Source of the DNA: Pseudoalteromonas rubra
GTDB taxonomy: Bacteria > Pseudomonadota > Gammaproteobacteria > Enterobacterales > Alteromonadaceae
NCBI RefSeq assembly: GCF_000238295.3
Contig: NZ_AHCD03000027.1
Span: forward strand, 186,001 to 250,000
Reading direction: 5' to 3'
DNA: 64,000 nt
Shown here: positions 51,560 through 59,744 of the stretch, piece after piece
Layout of the letters: every line of letters begins with the position of its first letter
Position numbering within the stretch: position 1 is the first letter of the stretch
Position numbers and translations under genes: made by a program
Notes under the pieces: model-generated
What the model was told of the DNA's origin: nothing
Databases searched by the model: none
The model's input: only the letters and a program-made list of their open reading frames with translations

Positions 51560-52774
51560 TTATAGTTCTGCGAAGACTTTGGCGCGCAATGCTTCACGAA
51601 AGTTCTCGACCATCTTATGTTTGTCCTGCTCTGTGTGGCGGTCAAATACGCGGTTGTAGAACACACTGACGCTCACGTCTTCTTGTGGGTAATAATAGCT
51701 TCTGGATATATAACCGTTATTGTAGCCGCCATGCATGTAGGCCACTTTGCCTGATAACGACGCAAAAGTACTGTGCTCTGTTTTGCGCACAATGCCGGCC
51801 CCATACTCCCGGGTTGCATCCATGGTACTCAGGTTGTTGAGCATTTGCGCTTTAATCGCAGCCGTAAACGGAGCCAGGGTTTTGCCAAAGGCGCTGAAAA
51901 ACCGGCTGAGATCTTTGGGTGTACTGACCATACCCCCATCTGCCGCCCGATACCCCAGTTTAATGTGTCGATAACTTTTTAATGTACCTTCCTCCAGTTC
52001 ATAGCCGTGAACCAGCTCTGCGCCCAGAGGTTCCCGCTGATAGTAATAGGTTTCAGTCATGCCCAGTGGTTCGAGTATCTGTTGCCGGATTGCAATCGCC
52101 AGATCATAGCCCAGCAAGTCATCCAGTATGATCCCGAGTAGCAGGTAGTTTGTGTTGGAGTAGTCAAAGCGGCTATCGACCTCAAACTGTGCGGGTTCAT
52201 CGTAAACATAACTCAGCATTTCAGTCACTTGCCATTCGTGGTCGGGCTCTGCTTTTGTCTTATGCCAGAACTGCGGCACGCTCAGATAATCCTTCAGGCC
52301 ACTGGTGTGTCGCAGTAAGTGGCGCACTGTGATAGTGCTGGTATTGGGGAGTCGGGCAGTAATGTCGCCTGGCAGATAGGCGTTGATACTGCTATCCAGG
52401 TCAATTTGCCCCTGTGCAGCCATCAGATGGGTGAGTGTAGCAACAAAGCTCTTGGTATTACTGGCAATGCGGAACAGATGTTGTGGGTTAAGCGCGGCCT
52501 GAGTGTCCTGATTGGCCAGGCCGCTGGTATAGGTTGCAGACCAGCCGGGTGTGGCAATATAGACAGATACGCCCGTTAACCCGGCCGCGACGACCTGATC
52601 AAGTAAGCTTTGATAGTCGGTATTAATATCAAAGCGGATGGTTTCCTTTGTTTCGCTCAGCGACACGGGCATTGCTGCTGATTTAGGTTGTGAGGTGTGA
52701 GTTACGGTGTTATCACTGCCACACCCAGTAAGTGCCAGACAGGTGGTACAGAGTATAAAAGAGGAGAGTTTCAT
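51560..52774 (-). CDS. Class C beta-lactamase-type serine hydrolase, lipoprotein
   Basis: The ATG at 52774, with AAGGGG upstream, gives a lipobox LTGC (Cys18). The 404-residue protein has the SxxK motif SNTK (S105-K108), then YSN in FDYSNTNYLLLG and a late HGGYNNGY in the place of the KTG triad. It also has RHLLRHTSGLKDY. It belongs to the penicillin-binding/class C family, which includes D-aminopeptidases, esterases and peptidoglycan-modifying enzymes rather than true lactamases only. It is probably anchored in the outer or inner membrane. Confidence 0.9.
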   Translation of the reverse strand: MKLSSFILCTTCLALTGCGSDNTVTHTSQPKSAAMPVSLSETKETIRFDINTDYQSLLDQVVAAGLTGVSVYIATPGWSATYTSGLANQDTQAALNPQHLFRIASNTKSFVATLTHLMAAQGQIDLDSSINAYLPGDITARLPNTSTITVRHLLRHTSGLKDYLSVPQFWHKTKAEPDHEWQVTEMLSYVYDEPAQFEVDSRFDYSNTNYLLLGIILDDLLGYDLAIAIRQQILEPLGMTETYYYQREPLGAELVHGYELEEGTLKSYRHIKLGYRAADGGMVSTPKDLSRFFSAFGKTLAPFTAAIKAQMLNNLSTMDATREYGAGIVRKTEHSTFASLSGKVAYMHGGYNNGYISRSYYYPQEDVSVSVFYNRVFDRHTEQDKHKMVENFREALRAKVFAEL

Positions 52775-53001
52775 AATATTGCCCCTTAGTGCGTTGCCAT
52801 TTGTTGTTTTAGCCCGGTTATAACAACGCATTCGCAAAAAGGTGTCCTGATCGATAAGGACAAACAAGGAAGGTGAGAAAATAAGAACTCGGTTTTTAGT
52901 TAACCAAATGAAAAATAAACTTACTTTTACTGTGGGAGGCGTGGAACGGGCAGCTTTTCAAGATCACAACTTGCCCGTCTGAGAAAAACACAGGGGTGAT
53001 A

Positions 53002-53844
53002 TTATTGCATGAGTTTTATTTCGATCATGCCAATATAGGCGCCTGAGTCACTGTGCACACCGGCAGAAAAATCGCTGTCCGCGGGGTCACTAGTCAGTAG
53101 CATTATGGGGTCGGCAGGGTTGGTAGCCTGATTGGCTGACCCAAAACGTGTGCCACTGTCGCTGCCGGCATCGTAGACCTTCAGCTGGATCGTTTGGCTT
53201 TCAAGCCATTGGTTGTCTGTAAACAAGGGCAAACTTTCCAGGCCGATAAACCAGTCGGGACTGGGGGCAACCATAGACACCACACTGAGCAACGAAAACG
53301 CCTGACTCGCTTCAAACGTAAAGGTCACGCTTTTGGCACTGCCCGAAACGCCCGACTCGTCAATCAGGTAGTTGGAATTCCCGGCATTCTGGATAGCGCT
53401 AATTTCCTCTTTAAGCTGAAATTTGGAACCGGTTTCAGCCATGCTTACCATGCCTGCTGACGCCGAGGTGTCGGGCTTAAAGATGAAGCCGTCAGCATTG
53501 TGTGTCAGGCCGACGAGGGGGGAGAAGTGTGAATTCCCCGGGAAGTTGGTCGGAAAGTTGTCGGCTTCCCAGGTTCTGGTAAAGGTAAGCTGATACGTTA
53601 CCGTATCTTCGGCTTGCACAGTGTCAGTGGTGTCTGTACTTGTATCTGTGCTCGTGTTGTCGCCTGAATTCCCTGCATTATTGTCTGACGTATTGGTGGT
53701 TGTATCGTTTGATGTATCTGTACTTGTTTCAGTGCTCGTATTATTGCTGACGTTGGTTTGGGTTGTGTCACCGCCGCCGCCTCCACCGCATGCAGTCAGG
53801 GTGAACAGAATTAGGGCGCATAGAGATGTGTTTGCTGTGCTCAT
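53002..53844 (-). CDS. Spondin-domain lipoprotein
   Basis: The ATG at 53844 gives a lipobox LTAC followed by a Gly run and a long Thr/Ser/Asp/Asn linker (about 20-80). The C-terminal domain starts VTYQLTFTRTWEADNFPTNFP, then HFSPLVGLTH, WFIGLESLPLF and YDAGSDSGTRF, the Spondin_N pattern. Members are extracellular beta-sandwich domains that bind metal and proteins. The linker is long and of low complexity; it may hold the domain away from the outer membrane. Neighbours give no clear partner. Confidence 0.85.
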   Translation of the reverse strand: MSTANTSLCALILFTLTACGGGGGGDTTQTNVSNNTSTETSTDTSNDTTTNTSDNNAGNSGDNTSTDTSTDTTDTVQAEDTVTYQLTFTRTWEADNFPTNFPGNSHFSPLVGLTHNADGFIFKPDTSASAGMVSMAETGSKFQLKEEISAIQNAGNSNYLIDESGVSGSAKSVTFTFEASQAFSLLSVVSMVAPSPDWFIGLESLPLFTDNQWLESQTIQLKVYDAGSDSGTRFGSANQATNPADPIMLLTSDPADSDFSAGVHSDSGAYIGMIEIKLMQ

Positions 53845-54069
53845 ATCAGCCTCGTGTGTGTGAGTCAGGGTCTGATAACAAGACCTGAACACCGTCTGGT
53901 CTATTTCATGGGGTGAGTAAAAAATGTGCATTTTAAGCCTGGTGCATCTGGGCGCTTGATGCTGTAGGCAGGCCATATGCTGCGTGTACCGCCTTGAGAG
54001 ATCCTCAACTGTTTTTCCGGCTCAGGTATGTAAAACTCATAAGTACATTATGTTATTCAAGGAACTAGT

Positions 54070-54456
54070 ATGAAATCTCTGATCTTAACGGCGCTGCTGA
54101 GCGGCTCGGCATTGGCTAATCCATTACTGGGTAGCTGGGAGTTTGTTGAAGGGCACTATGCCACGGAAGAGGGCATTGTCTCCGCCAAAGCCCCGGAATT
54201 AACCTCGGTGAAGTTAATCACGCCTACGCATCATAGCTATATCACCCAGAGCCAGGGAAAGTTCAAATACGCTGGCGGTGGTACTTATGTGCTGAAGGGA
54301 GACAGGTTTATTGAGACCTATGAGTACGGCAACGTCACCTCTTTGCTGGGCAGGACCATGGCCTTCAGTTACAAAGTGGAAGGCGATTTGTGGCACCATG
54401 AGCTGTACGAAAATGGCAAGTTTGTGGAGCGGGAAATCTGGAAGAAGGTGCAGTAA
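54070..54456 (+). CDS. Small exported lipocalin-like protein
   Basis: The 128-residue protein has a signal peptide (SLILTALLSGSALA). The mature part starts NPLLGSWEFVEGHYATEEG and has beta strands with SVKLITPTHHSYITQSQGKFKYAGGGTYVL, then SYKVEGDLWHHELYENGKFVEREIW. The GxW start and up-down strand pattern fit the lipocalin-like domain. It may bind a small hydrophobic ligand in the periplasm. It stands alone. Confidence 0.7.
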   Translation: MKSLILTALLSGSALANPLLGSWEFVEGHYATEEGIVSAKAPELTSVKLITPTHHSYITQSQGKFKYAGGGTYVLKGDRFIETYEYGNVTSLLGRTMAFSYKVEGDLWHHELYENGKFVEREIWKKVQ

Positions 54457-54558
54457 CCCAGGCCACATGAGCACATCTGGTATTTAATGGTGCGTAATTT
54501 GCAATAATAATCTGAGCCCCTAGACTAACAGTAAGGTCATTGTTGTACCGGGGGCGTT

Positions 54559-55317
54559 ATGAAGTGGATGTTTTTCATGTGTCTGGCGTTGTGTCTCAGC
54601 GCCGGGCAACCAGCCAGCGGCGCAACCGTTCAGGTGGTCACTGAGTACCTGTACCCTTATCAAATCAAAAATGAAGATGGCTCGTTAGGCGGTTTCATGA
54701 CCGAGGTCCTGCATGCTTTGTGCCAGCAGGTGGGTGATGTGCCAGACATTACTGTCATGCCCTGGGCGCGGGCCTACCAGATAGCGGTTACGACTGAAAA
54801 TGTGCTCATTTACTCCATTGTTCATACTCAGGCACGTAGTCCATTGTTTCACTGGATAGGGGAAGTGCAGACAGATCCAATTTATTTATGGGGCCTGAAA
54901 CGTCGCTTTCCCGTGCAATCAGACGCTCTGATGTTGCTTAAACAGCATCGGGTGGCAGTACTGCGGGGCTCTAATGTCGCTCAATACCTCGCAAAACAAC
55001 AGTTTTCAAATCTCAAACCGCTCAGTTATGAAGAGCAATTACTACAAATGCTGGAAAAAGATCGCCTGGACTTGGTGGTTGGCACCGAAGAAACCATCTG
55101 GCAGCGAGCGAACAAGGCGGGTATGGATTTCAGCACCCTAAACAAAGTTGCAGAGCTGACAGAGCTTAATACCAATCTCAGTATTGCCTTCAATATTGAC
55201 TCTGATCCCAACCTGGTGGCCCGCTATCGGGATGGCTTTGCTGCGATCAGTAGTAACGGCAAGCTGGCAGGCATACAGCAAAAGTGGTTTAAGTATGTGC
55301 AGGTCGCAAAACAGTGA
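54559..55317 (+). CDS. Periplasmic substrate-binding-like protein (SBP family 3)
   Basis: The 252-residue protein has a signal peptide (MFFMCLALCLSAGQPASGA). It shows the family 3 solute-binding fold: VVTEYLYPYQIKNEDGSLGGFMTEVLHALC, MPWARAYQIA, RVAVLRGSNVAQYL and LEKDRLDLVVGTEETIWQRA. There is no ABC permease or ATPase near, so it may be an orphan sensor-type or accessory protein. The MPWARAY motif is typical of a marine gammaproteobacterial subgroup. Confidence 0.85.
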   Translation: MKWMFFMCLALCLSAGQPASGATVQVVTEYLYPYQIKNEDGSLGGFMTEVLHALCQQVGDVPDITVMPWARAYQIAVTTENVLIYSIVHTQARSPLFHWIGEVQTDPIYLWGLKRRFPVQSDALMLLKQHRVAVLRGSNVAQYLAKQQFSNLKPLSYEEQLLQMLEKDRLDLVVGTEETIWQRANKAGMDFSTLNKVAELTELNTNLSIAFNIDSDPNLVARYRDGFAAISSNGKLAGIQQKWFKYVQVAKQ

Positions 55318-55352
55318 GTTGACCCGACATGTCTGCCGGGCCTCCGTTGAGT

Positions 55353-55757
55353 TTATTTCAGTGTTTCGCCTAAAGAGACTGGCGCACTGGTTTGGTCTTT
55401 GATGGCATCGAGTACAGCAACCAGCGTAGCATGCTGGCTGTCAGGGTGTGCTCGCAAACTGATGCTGGTGATATCCCCTTTTGCGCCGAGGCGGGCAATG
55501 TTAATACTGACACTGTCGAGGTCGATTTGCCGATTGTTCAGGTAGATCTGATTCTTAGCATCGATTGAAAATACTGGCGTCAGGTTTGGTACCACAGAGG
55601 TGACCGCTTGCTCCGTCCGGTTGAGTGGCAGAGCACTTTCTCTGACAAAACTGGCGGTGACAATAAAGAAAATCAGCAGAATAAATACGATATCCAGCAT
55701 CGGGTTCATGTCTACGGTGACGTCAGAAGGAGTACGTTGATGTGCAGTTTTTACCAT
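55353..55757 (-). CDS. ExbD/TolR-family protein without ExbB
   Basis: The 134-residue protein has a short cytoplasmic N-terminus, one membrane helix (DIVFILLIFFIVTASFV) with the conserved acidic residue in VDMNPMLDIVF, and a periplasmic domain of alternating strands (PVFSIDAKNQIYLNNRQID, ISLRAHPDSQHATLVAVLDAI). ExbD partners ExbB as a proton-driven motor for TonB-type transport. No exbB or tonB is present here, so it either uses a remote partner or is a spare copy. Confidence 0.88.
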   Translation of the reverse strand: MVKTAHQRTPSDVTVDMNPMLDIVFILLIFFIVTASFVRESALPLNRTEQAVTSVVPNLTPVFSIDAKNQIYLNNRQIDLDSVSINIARLGAKGDITSISLRAHPDSQHATLVAVLDAIKDQTSAPVSLGETLK

Positions 55758-56063
55758 AATTACAGGTCCTTTTTGTTGTTTCTCTTTCAGCGTAGACCCC
55801 GGTTGTTAGTTTTGATTTAATGTACCGTTAATGTTTACAAACTTTTACATGCCAGTTTTGGCGAGTATTAATTCTTTTCTGATATTGCTTTCTTCGTTTT
55901 TATATCAGCCTCCCTTCTTTTGCTATGAGTCGTTCTAAATCTCTTCATGGAACCAACGTCTAATTACTTGTAACTTTTGTGACTAGCAAATTGATTTTTC
56001 TTTACATGTGTATTTTTTGTGTTAAAAATGAGTGTCTTTTTTCGTTACTAGGAGGTTTTTAAT
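55758..56063. other. AT-rich intergenic region
   Basis: No gene is apparent in these 306 bases. The stretch is rich in A and T, unlike its surroundings, and continues into the AT-richer gene at 56064, whose ribosome site AGGAGG lies at 56050-56055. It probably carries the promoters of the divergent ExbD and 56064 genes. Confidence 0.5.
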
Positions 56064-57041
56064 ATGTACAGATTTATTGCTTTAGCTCTTTTCTTATTGA
56101 ATATCCCCTGCGCTTTTGCGTATGGGCACTGGACTCAGTATATGCATCCTGAGTTTAGTTTTATTACTAAGCGTAGTGCGGTATATCAGGATGGTAACAG
56201 ACAATATATGGTGCAGGATACGAAACGCGGTTTAGACTCTATGGAGTCATTGAGTGAATATGGGCGCAAGTATGCGCGTATGAAAGATCAGTTACGTGGA
56301 CAAATGAGAGCGGCGATTGCGAATGAGCTCCGAGGGAAAGCAAGTTTGGACCAGTTTACCTTTAATATCAATGGTCCTATGAAAGTAAAGGTGGTTGGCA
56401 ACTCTAACGGGACGTTTTCAGCTCAGATTGGTGGCTTTAAGGTGTATGCAAAGGCAAAAGCGAGTAAATCTATATTTGCCAAAGCAACGGTTGAAATTAC
56501 CTCAGGCACCATCTTTGTTGATGCCGATTATGATCCCTACAATGGTCAACTGACCCCAAGGTTCAGCCAGAGTATTCGTGATTCGATCCGTGTCAGTGTT
56601 GATGTAGACTCATTTTTTGACTTTATCCCACTGTTTAATTCCTGGGTCACAAACAAGCTGGAAGATGATTTAGAAAACCAACTGAAGCACTACATTAATA
56701 ATTCGATAAATTCTAATATTAATAAATACAACCGTAAGATTTTCGCGCTGGATGATTACCTTGAGGACGGCACGCTTATTCTCAGTGGAGTAGATACCGG
56801 TGTCCCATACAAAGACTTAGGTAAATATATCAAGCAAGCTGTATCTAGCTTGTCTGGTAAGTTTATTGAACTATCGGTCAGTGGCGAGGAGTTGGATTTA
56901 TATAATAACCCGGAGATATGGCATGAAGGGACTGTGCAGCTTAATATTTCTAATAAAGTTATATTGACCGTTGAGGATAAATATCAGCCGCAGTGGCGCT
57001 GTTTGTCGACTACATGTCCTTTGCCACCAACGCATTGGTAA
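56064..57041 (+). CDS. Secreted protein of unknown family, AT-richer than neighbours
   Basis: The 325-residue protein has a signal peptide (FIALALFLLNIPCAFA) and a strong AGGAGG site. It has a coiled, basic stretch (about 60-95), a beta-rich segment with FTFNINGPMKVKVVG and FKVYAKAKASKSIFAKATVEI, and a helical segment VTNKLEDDLENQLKHYINNSI rich in Asn. The beta-helix-beta order and amphipathic strands faintly recall TULIP lipid-binding folds; this is speculative. Two cysteines (CLSTTC) lie at the C-terminus. Codon choice is more AT-rich than in the region, which suggests transfer. Confidence 0.55.
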   Translation: MYRFIALALFLLNIPCAFAYGHWTQYMHPEFSFITKRSAVYQDGNRQYMVQDTKRGLDSMESLSEYGRKYARMKDQLRGQMRAAIANELRGKASLDQFTFNINGPMKVKVVGNSNGTFSAQIGGFKVYAKAKASKSIFAKATVEITSGTIFVDADYDPYNGQLTPRFSQSIRDSIRVSVDVDSFFDFIPLFNSWVTNKLEDDLENQLKHYINNSINSNINKYNRKIFALDDYLEDGTLILSGVDTGVPYKDLGKYIKQAVSSLSGKFIELSVSGEELDLYNNPEIWHEGTVQLNISNKVILTVEDKYQPQWRCLSTTCPLPPTHW

Positions 57042-57144
57042 TTAGATTATTCTGATAATGCAGGAATTTAATATTGTTTAAAACAAGGCCTGTTGGAATA
57101 ATGAGAGCCGGTCTTTTTTATCTGACTTTTCTGTGAAATATTTA

Positions 57145-57178
57145 ATCGCCGGCAACACAGCGTTGTGTTGCCGGCGAT
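57145..57178. terminator. Perfect 15-bp hairpin between convergent genes
   Basis: ATCGCCGGCAACACA (57145-57159), loop GCGT and TGTGTTGCCGGCGAT (57164-57178) form a perfect stem, with A/T residues on both sides. It lies 13 bases past the rpmJ stop and about 100 past the 56064 gene. It is probably a shared terminator. Confidence 0.75.
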
Positions 57179-57190
57179 AAAACGCTAAGC

Positions 57191-57334
57191 CTATCCTTTA
57201 CGTTTTTTCTTCTTGCCCTGTACTGCTTTAAAGCGCGGGTTATCTTTGCAGATCACATACACACGACCACGACGCTTAACTACCTGACAGCCTGGACGAG
57301 ACTTGGCACTTTTTAGCGAGCTGAGTACTTTCAT
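57191..57334 (-). CDS. rpmJ: Ribosomal protein L36, zinc-free type (RpmJ2/YkgO)
   Basis: The 47-residue protein reads MKVLSSLKSAKSRPGCQVVK at the start and then GRVYVICKDNPRFKAVQGKKKK, which matches the YkgO-type L36. It has only two cysteines (16 and 29) and lacks the CxxC...H set of zinc-binding L36, so it is the zinc-free paralog. It follows rpmE2 by five bases. In E. coli this pair replaces the zinc forms when zinc is scarce. Confidence 0.95.
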   Translation of the reverse strand: MKVLSSLKSAKSRPGCQVVKRRGRVYVICKDNPRFKAVQGKKKKRKG

Positions 57335-57339
57335 GGTGA

Positions 57340-57597
57340 TTATCCTTTTTTACCAGCCAGATTCTTAAAGCGGCGGTTAAACTGTGCAACACGGCCATCG
57401 CTGGCAACCAGCTTTTGTTTACCTGTGTAGAAAGGGTGAGACTCGCTCGACACATCGATAGGCACATAGGGATAAGTCACTCCATCTACTTCTACTGTGC
57501 GGTCGGTTTTGATAGTAGAACCAACAATGAAATACTTGTCTACCGAGGTATCGTGAAAGGCAACTAAGTGGTAATCAGGGTGGATATCTGGCTTCAT
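57340..57597 (-). CDS. rpmE2: Ribosomal protein L31 type B (YkgM)
   Basis: The ATG at 57597, with GGAG upstream, gives MKPDIHPDYHLVAFHDTSVD, the type B L31 start; the ATG at 57609 adds four residues not found in the family. The chain has no CxxC zinc pair. It shows VDGVTYPYVPIDVSSESHPFYTGKQKLV and RVAQFNRRF, as in YkgM. It is the first gene of the rpmE2-rpmJ operon behind a Zur-type site. Confidence 0.96.
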   Translation of the reverse strand: MKPDIHPDYHLVAFHDTSVDKYFIVGSTIKTDRTVEVDGVTYPYVPIDVSSESHPFYTGKQKLVASDGRVAQFNRRFKNLAGKKG

Positions 57598-57623
57598 TTT
57601 CTTCTCCAATCATTCAGTGCGTG

Positions 57624-57653
57624 TGTTATATCATAACAAAACTGTAATGAAAA
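57624..57653 (-). promoter_or_regulatory. Zur box over the rpmE2 promoter
   Basis: TGTTATATCATAACA at 57624-57638 has perfect TGTTAT/ATAACA arms and differs by one base from the core of the gammaproteobacterial Zur consensus TGTTATANTATAACA. On the minus strand the -10 TATAAC (57625-57630) lies inside it, and a -35 TTTTCA (57648-57653) is 17 bases upstream. The layout implies repression by zinc-bound Zur and induction on zinc starvation. Confidence 0.85.
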
Positions 57654-57760
57654 CAGTAAATGAAAATAATTCGCAATCGTGTCTTTGCGGTTGGGCCAAA
57701 TGAGAGTGCGTGTGGCGGCTTTAATGGATAAGCCGCCACCACTTAAAAGAACTAGGATCG

Positions 57761-59161
57761 TTAGCGAGTGAGCTTACGGGCACGGAAATTACGGCCTTTC
57801 ATTTTCCCTTCACTGATCATTTTGACTGCCTGATTGGCGTATTTGCGCTTCACCGCAACATAGGAGGACATGGCGGTGACTTTGATTTTACCGATTTGAT
57901 CGCCTTGTAGGGCCTGGTTGGCAGTCAGTGCCCCAAGAATGTCGCCCGGGCGTAACTTGGCTTTTTTGCCGCCATCAATTTGTATCGTGATCATAGGCGC
58001 GCGATTAATCTGAGCTGAGAGTACCTGCTCGCCCGGCAGTGCAGTGGGTTCAATACGCAAGTCGAGGTAGTCCTCCAGCATATTCACTTTGTGGGATTCT
58101 TTGTAGCTCATCAGCGAGCAGGCTACCCCGGTTTTTCCGGCGCGACCTGTACGGCCAATGCGATGTACATGGACCTCAGGGTCGTGGGCAATGTGGTAGT
58201 TAATTACCATGTCGACATGATCCACATCTATGCCTCGAGCTGCAACATCGGTCGCAACGAGCACAGTTAAGCTGCGGTTAGCAAAGCGTACCAGGGTTTT
58301 ATCCCGGTCTTTCTGATCCAGGTCGCCATGCAGGGCCGCGCAGTCAAAACCATAGCTTTGAAGCAGCTCGCTGATGTCCTGACACTGGGCTTTGGTATTA
58401 CAAAACACCACTGCAGCCTTGGGTTGAAATTGTCTTAACAATTTATGCAGCGTAGTGTCACGCTCGTTGTTGTCGGCCACCTCATAGAAATGCTGCTCTA
58501 TGGTACTATGATCGTGTTGTGCGACGACTTCAACCTTGACCGGGTCACGCATAATGTGGCCTACCAGCTGTTCGATTTTCGCCGGGTAAGTGGCACTAAA
58601 CAACAAATTCTGGCGCTGTTGTGGGCAGTGCGACACGATACAATCCAGGGCTTCTTCAAAGCCCATTTCCAGCATGCGGTCGGCTTCATCCAGCACAAAG
58701 GTATTGACCTCATCTAAATTCAGGCGACCTTTGCGTAAATGCTCTTCAATACGTCCGGGTGTGCCAACCACAATGTGCGCACCGTGCTCCAGAGAGCCTA
58801 TTTGCGGTCCCATCGGGGCGCCGCCGCACAAGGTCAGCACTTTAATATTATGAATAGCACGTGCCAGTTTACGGATCTCCACGGCGACCTGATCTGCCAG
58901 CTCCCGGGTGGGACAAACAACCAGAGCCTGCACCCGAAAGCGCTTAACTTTGAGGTTATGTAGCAGGCCAAGGGCAAATGCTGCCGTTTTTCCCGAGCCG
59001 GTTTTTCCCTGGCCGATGACGTCTTTACCGGCCAGGATCTGTGGCAGTGTCTGTGCCTGGATGTCGGTCATGGTGTGGTAGCCAAGTGAGCTGAGATTCT
59101 CAAGTAAAGCACTAGATAGCTGAGTATCAGAAAAAGGGGTCGAATTGGGGCTGCTGGTCAT
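57761..59161 (-). CDS. dbpA: DbpA, ATP-dependent 23S rRNA helicase
   Basis: The ATG at 59161 gives MTSSPNSTPFS and is close in register to E. coli DbpA; the ATG at 59191 is also possible. DEAD-box motifs: GKTGSGKT (I), PTRELADQ (Ia), TPGRI (Ib), DEAD (II), SAT (III), ATDVAARGID (V) and HRIGRTGRAG (VI). The C-terminal RNA-binding domain (IQIDGGKKAKLRPGDILGAL ... GKIKVTAMSSYVAVKR) is the DbpA RRM-like part that recognises 23S hairpin 92. It acts in 50S assembly. Confidence 0.95.
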   Translation of the reverse strand: MTSSPNSTPFSDTQLSSALLENLSSLGYHTMTDIQAQTLPQILAGKDVIGQGKTGSGKTAAFALGLLHNLKVKRFRVQALVVCPTRELADQVAVEIRKLARAIHNIKVLTLCGGAPMGPQIGSLEHGAHIVVGTPGRIEEHLRKGRLNLDEVNTFVLDEADRMLEMGFEEALDCIVSHCPQQRQNLLFSATYPAKIEQLVGHIMRDPVKVEVVAQHDHSTIEQHFYEVADNNERDTTLHKLLRQFQPKAAVVFCNTKAQCQDISELLQSYGFDCAALHGDLDQKDRDKTLVRFANRSLTVLVATDVAARGIDVDHVDMVINYHIAHDPEVHVHRIGRTGRAGKTGVACSLMSYKESHKVNMLEDYLDLRIEPTALPGEQVLSAQINRAPMITIQIDGGKKAKLRPGDILGALTANQALQGDQIGKIKVTAMSSYVAVKRKYANQAVKMISEGKMKGRNFRARKLTR

Positions 59162-59356
59162 GGCACACTTCATATCTGGATAAAAACTCATTTTATCACG
59201 ATACGGCGTCTCAAGGTGTTTTTTAGTTGGGTATCTGTTGCCACTCGGCAGGAACGGTATATGTACTTGATACGCTTATAAAGTGTAAGAAGAGGCCCTG
59301 CCACACGCCAAGGGCCCCGCTGTTACTAGGTATTATTGGTGATATTAGTTCTCACA

Positions 59357-59578
59357 CTACCCGCACATAGGACCGCCTTGTCTGGTGGGGCATTGATACG
59401 TAGGGCAGCCTAAAGCAGTGCAATGTCCTTTCGATTGGCAAAAGTAAGGGTCACTTTGACAGTTGTCTGTTTCTGGTTCAAACCAGCCACCTGCAACTTG
59501 GGCTGTTCGTTTTGCATCGAGGGTGTTTTTGTCTTTAGACAGGTTTTTTAGTTTGGTTTTTTGTATCTTCAGTTTCAT
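59357..59578 (-). CDS. GG-leader peptide precursor with six-cysteine core
   Basis: The ATG at 59578 with AAAGGACTAACC upstream gives a 73-residue peptide. The leader (1-31) is Lys-rich (MKLKIQKTKLKNLSKDKNTL, then DAKRTAQVAGG) and ends in a double glycine at 30-31, as in leaders of the GG-type natural product and class I lanthipeptide-like precursors of marine bacteria and Bacteroidetes. The 42-residue core has cysteines at 40, 47, 53, 58, 63 and 72 with Pro, Tyr, Gly and Asp. No modification enzyme, peptidase or exporter is in the window. It could be disulfide-bonded or modified by remote enzymes. The longer reading from 59983 is rejected. Confidence 0.75.
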   Translation of the reverse strand: MKLKIQKTKLKNLSKDKNTLDAKRTAQVAGGWFEPETDNCQSDPYFCQSKGHCTALGCPTYQCPTRQGGPMCG

Positions 59579-59641
59579 GGTTAGTCCTTTGGTTTTGTAT
59601 ACATATTTGATACTCAATTTCCCCCAAAAAGGGAATTTCAA

Positions 59642-59668
59642 CGTATAGCAAGCAAAGGGGGTTGTCAA
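59642..59668 (-). promoter_or_regulatory. Promoter of the GG-leader peptide gene
   Basis: On the minus strand TTGACA (59663-59668) and TATACG (59642-59647) are 15 bases apart, shorter than the usual 17. The -35 is perfect. It would start transcription about 60 bases before the ATG at 59578. Confidence 0.45.
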
Positions 59669-59744
59669 CTTGTAGGGTCGGGTTAGCGAAATGAAACAAG
59701 TTGTGGGCGGCTGTGTAACATTACCAGCCCACAGTGTCTTACTT

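Noticed and set aside
53845..53976. Longer start of the spondin-domain gene at 53976
   Set aside because: It would place the lipoprotein signal 44 residues inside the chain; the ATG at 53844 has GAGG and a proper lipobox.
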